DNA of 8,414 nucleotides from an uncultured Rhodobacterales bacterium (lineage in GTDB: Bacteria; Pseudomonadota; Alphaproteobacteria; Rhodobacterales; Rhodobacteraceae). Positions 6,611 through 8,414 of this stretch are shown here, piece after piece. The notes below the pieces were generated by a model, which was not told the origin of the DNA, searched no databases, and was given only the letters and a program-made list of their open reading frames with translations. The stretch lies in NCBI GenBank assembly GCA_937901055.1, contig CALCGO010000020.1, forward strand, positions 1 to 8,414, written 5' to 3'. Every line of letters starts with the position of its first letter. Position 1 is the stretch's first letter. The translations under genes were made by a program, and so were the position numbers.

Positions 6611-6728
6611 GTTAACCCCGTTTATTCATAAATAACAACGCCACAGTACCTTGCATTGCCCTCTCACCGTCCATACTTAGTCCTGAATATGCTTTCGCGC
6701 CATTTTGCGCCTTCTGCTGGAGCCCTCA

Positions 6729-7814
6729 ATGCGGTTATTTCCGATACTTGTGTCTATCGCTGTTGCGATTGCCATTTACTTCTTTGTTATGGAACGTGAT
6801 TTGTTGAAATCCTTTTCGGCGGATGAAACCGTCGAAGTTGCGGTAGTGGAAGAGGAAATCGTTGAGCGTTCCGATGCGGTCTCCGTTGTGGCCCAGCACT
6901 CCGTCGCGCAAAAAGTTCAAAGCGGGATTATCCTGCGAGGCCGTACCGAGGCCGCGCGTCGTGTAGACGTTCGCGCCCAGACTTCCGGCTTGGTAGTTTC
7001 AGAACCGCTTCGCAAAGGTGCCGCCGTTGAAGAAGGCCAATTGCTGTGTTCGCTTGATCCGGGTATTCGTTCTGCACAATTGGCCGAAGCAAAAGCACGA
7101 TTGGCGGATGCCGAAATCAGCGCCGCCAATGCCGTCGATCTGGCCGCGCGTGGTTTTGGTCCGGAAACGGCTGTAGTATCGCGCCAAGCAGGATTGCAAT
7201 CCGCGCAGGCCGGCGTCTTGCAAATCGAACAGGAAATCAGCCGTTTGGAAATCCGCGCCCCTTTCGCAGGTTTACTGGAAACAGACAGCGCGGAGCTGGG
7301 TTCGTTAATGCAACCCGGTGGGCTGTGTGCAACGATTATCGACTTGAACACCGTCAAACTGGTGGGCTTCGCTACAGAGACCGACATTAACAAAATCGAA
7401 CTGGGCGCATTTGCCGGGGCCGATCTGGTGTCCGGCAAACGGGTGCTTGGAACGGTGACTTTCGTATCGCGTTCATCCGATCCGGTTACACGCACTTTCC
7501 GCGTGGAGATTACCGTTGATAACACTGATTTGTCGATCCGCGACGGCGAAACCGCCGAAATCGGTATCGCCTTGACCGGCGAGATGGGGCATCTGCTGCC
7601 TCAGCACGTCTTAACACTTGATACCAACGGCACACTTGGTGTGCGCGTCGCTGAAAACGGGATCGCCAACTTCCTGCCTGTCACCATCCTTCGCGACGAG
7701 GCCGAGGGGATCTGGCTGGCTGGCCTGCCCGAAGTCGTCGACGTCATCACCGTTGGCCTTGAATTCACTATAGATGGCAGCAAAATCAACGCGACCGTCG
7801 AGGGAGCCGAATAA
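6729..7814 (+). CDS. RND efflux periplasmic adaptor subunit (membrane fusion protein, HlyD/AcrA family)
   Basis: Adaptor that links an inner-membrane RND pump to an outer-membrane channel in tripartite efflux. The 361 residues contain an N-terminal hydrophobic helix (about 4-20, FPILVSIAVAIAIYFFV) with no lipobox cysteine, so it is probably an uncleaved inner-membrane anchor. Then come the first half of the lipoyl domain (about 80-110, VRAQTSGLVVSEPLRKGAAV), an alanine-rich alpha-hairpin (about 113-172), the second lipoyl half (LEIRAPFAGLL, 173-183), a beta-barrel (about 205-285, including RSSDPVTRTFRVEI) and a short membrane-proximal domain. A TTG eight codons upstream is in frame, but the ATG at 6729 is chosen because GGAG (6719-6722) lies six bases before it and the hydrophobic anchor then starts at once. 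Its stop shares a base with the start of the pump gene (TAATG). Substrate cannot be told from sequence. Confidence 0.92.
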   Translation: MRLFPILVSIAVAIAIYFFVMERDLLKSFSADETVEVAVVEEEIVERSDAVSVVAQHSVAQKVQSGIILRGRTEAARRVDVRAQTSGLVVSEPLRKGAAVEEGQLLCSLDPGIRSAQLAEAKARLADAEISAANAVDLAARGFGPETAVVSRQAGLQSAQAGVLQIEQEISRLEIRAPFAGLLETDSAELGSLMQPGGLCATIIDLNTVKLVGFATETDINKIELGAFAGADLVSGKRVLGTVTFVSRSSDPVTRTFRVEITVDNTDLSIRDGETAEIGIALTGEMGHLLPQHVLTLDTNGTLGVRVAENGIANFLPVTILRDEAEGIWLAGLPEVVDVITVGLEFTIDGSKINATVEGAE

Positions 7815-8414
7815 TGAAGGGCTTGGTCACATGGGCGACAGATAATGCCCGCATGATCATGGCGTTGATCGTTTTGTCGGTCGTGGCGGGCGTCTATTCC
7901 TATGCCAATCTGCCCAAAGAGGGCGAGCCGGATATCTCGGTACCGTTCCTGTTCATCTCCGTTCCCTACCCCGGTATTTCGGCCGAAGATTCCGAAAAAC
8001 TGCTGGTGCGTCCGCTAGAAACCATCCTGACGGATGTTGGCGGGCTGAAACGTCTTTCGGCCACTGCTGCTGAAAACTACGCCGGTATCGCGCTGGAATT
8101 CGAGTTGGACTGGGACCGTGAAGCGACGCTGGCCGATGTGCGGGACAAGATGTCTACGGCTGAATCCTCGTTGCCCGAAGATGTCGGGCAGTATTCGATT
8201 AACGAAGTGAACTTCTCGGAATTTCCGGTGTTGGTGATTTCGCTTTCCGGCAACATCCCCGAACGCACGATGTTGCGGGTCGCAAAAGATTTGCAGTCCG
8301 AGGTCGAGAGCATATCCGGAGTGCTAGAGGCCAACATATCGGGCCAGCGCGACGAGATGTTGGAAGTCCTGATCGACCCGTTGAAGATGGAAGCGTACAA
8401 CGTCACCGCAGGTG
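7814..8414 (+). CDS. RND-family efflux pump, inner-membrane permease subunit, N-terminal part only
   Basis: Proton-driven exporter of the AcrB/HAE1-like superfamily; the first 200 codons are present and the frame is open to the right edge, while full-length members have about 1,000-1,050 residues. Visible are the first transmembrane helix (about 12-30, ARMIMALIVLSVVAGVYSY), the typical junction LPKEGEPDISVPF (33-45) leading into the periplasmic porter domain, VSVPYPGISAEDSEKLLVRPLE-like sequence (49-69) and GLKRLSATAAENYAGIALEF (77-96), then the start of the next porter subdomain with SGVLEANISGQRDEMLEVLIDP (168-189). These are the expected first-porter-subdomain landmarks. GGGAG lies upstream of the ATG, which overlaps the adaptor stop, so the two subunits are probably made in a coupled manner. 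The intramembrane proton-relay residues are outside the window, so activity and substrate class (drug versus metal) cannot be judged; the first part resembles drug-type rather than CusA-type pumps. Confidence 0.93.
   Translation, partial: MKGLVTWATDNARMIMALIVLSVVAGVYSYANLPKEGEPDISVPFLFISVPYPGISAEDSEKLLVRPLETILTDVGGLKRLSATAAENYAGIALEFELDWDREATLADVRDKMSTAESSLPEDVGQYSINEVNFSEFPVLVISLSGNIPERTMLRVAKDLQSEVESISGVLEANISGQRDEMLEVLIDPLKMEAYNVTAG

Noticed and set aside
6917..7525. Minus-strand open frame of 202 codons opposite the RND adaptor
   Set aside because: The plus-strand adaptor has the full domain order expected of its family, so this Ser/Ala/Arg-rich frame is an antisense shadow.
8077..8406. 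Minus-strand open frame of 109 codons at the right edge
   Set aside because: It is antisense to the RND pump porter domain and Ser-rich without motifs.

Overview
The window looks like chromosomal core DNA of an alphaproteobacterium, most likely of the Rhodobacterales/Roseobacter type. This is inferred from moderate-to-high GC, the protein sequences (a long DERA-like DeoC, a Der with NKAE in its first GTPase domain) and the yfgM-bamB-der order. There are seven protein genes, five on the minus strand and two on the plus strand. Two of them, deoC at the left edge and the RND pump at the right edge, are cut by the window. Gaps are short, and no rRNA, tRNA, CRISPR array, insertion sequence or phage gene was seen.

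Left third (1-2809, minus strand): a nucleoside-salvage operon read right to left, punA (purine nucleoside phosphorylase), deoA (thymidine phosphorylase) and deoC (deoxyribose-phosphate aldolase). Stop and start codons overlap at both junctions (TGATG and ATGA), so translation is probably coupled. The phosphorylases release bases from nucleosides and make (deoxy)ribose-1-phosphate. DeoC splits deoxyribose-5-phosphate into acetaldehyde and glyceraldehyde-3-phosphate. The mutase joining the two steps (DeoB) is not in the window. A candidate promoter overlapped by an inverted repeat lies just upstream of punA.

Middle (2959-6469, minus strand): yfgM, bamB and der, in the same order as the enterobacterial yfgM-bamB-der cluster. 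YfgM is a membrane-anchored periplasmic protein linked to the Sec translocon, BamB is a lipoprotein of the outer-membrane beta-barrel assembly machine, and Der is a double GTPase for 50S ribosome maturation. A perfect 13-bp hairpin sits between bamB and der, almost touching the der ribosome binding site.

Right part (6470-8414): a 259-bp divergent intergenic region with an AT-rich 18-bp near-palindrome, followed by a plus-strand RND efflux operon. A membrane-anchored periplasmic adaptor overlaps by one base (TAATG) with an RND inner-membrane pump of which only the first 200 residues are present.

Most of the window is well-understood housekeeping and salvage machinery, and I do not see a convincing new system. 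The items that deserve checking are regulatory: the der leader hairpin, the two candidate operators, and a possible very short basic peptide upstream of the efflux operon.
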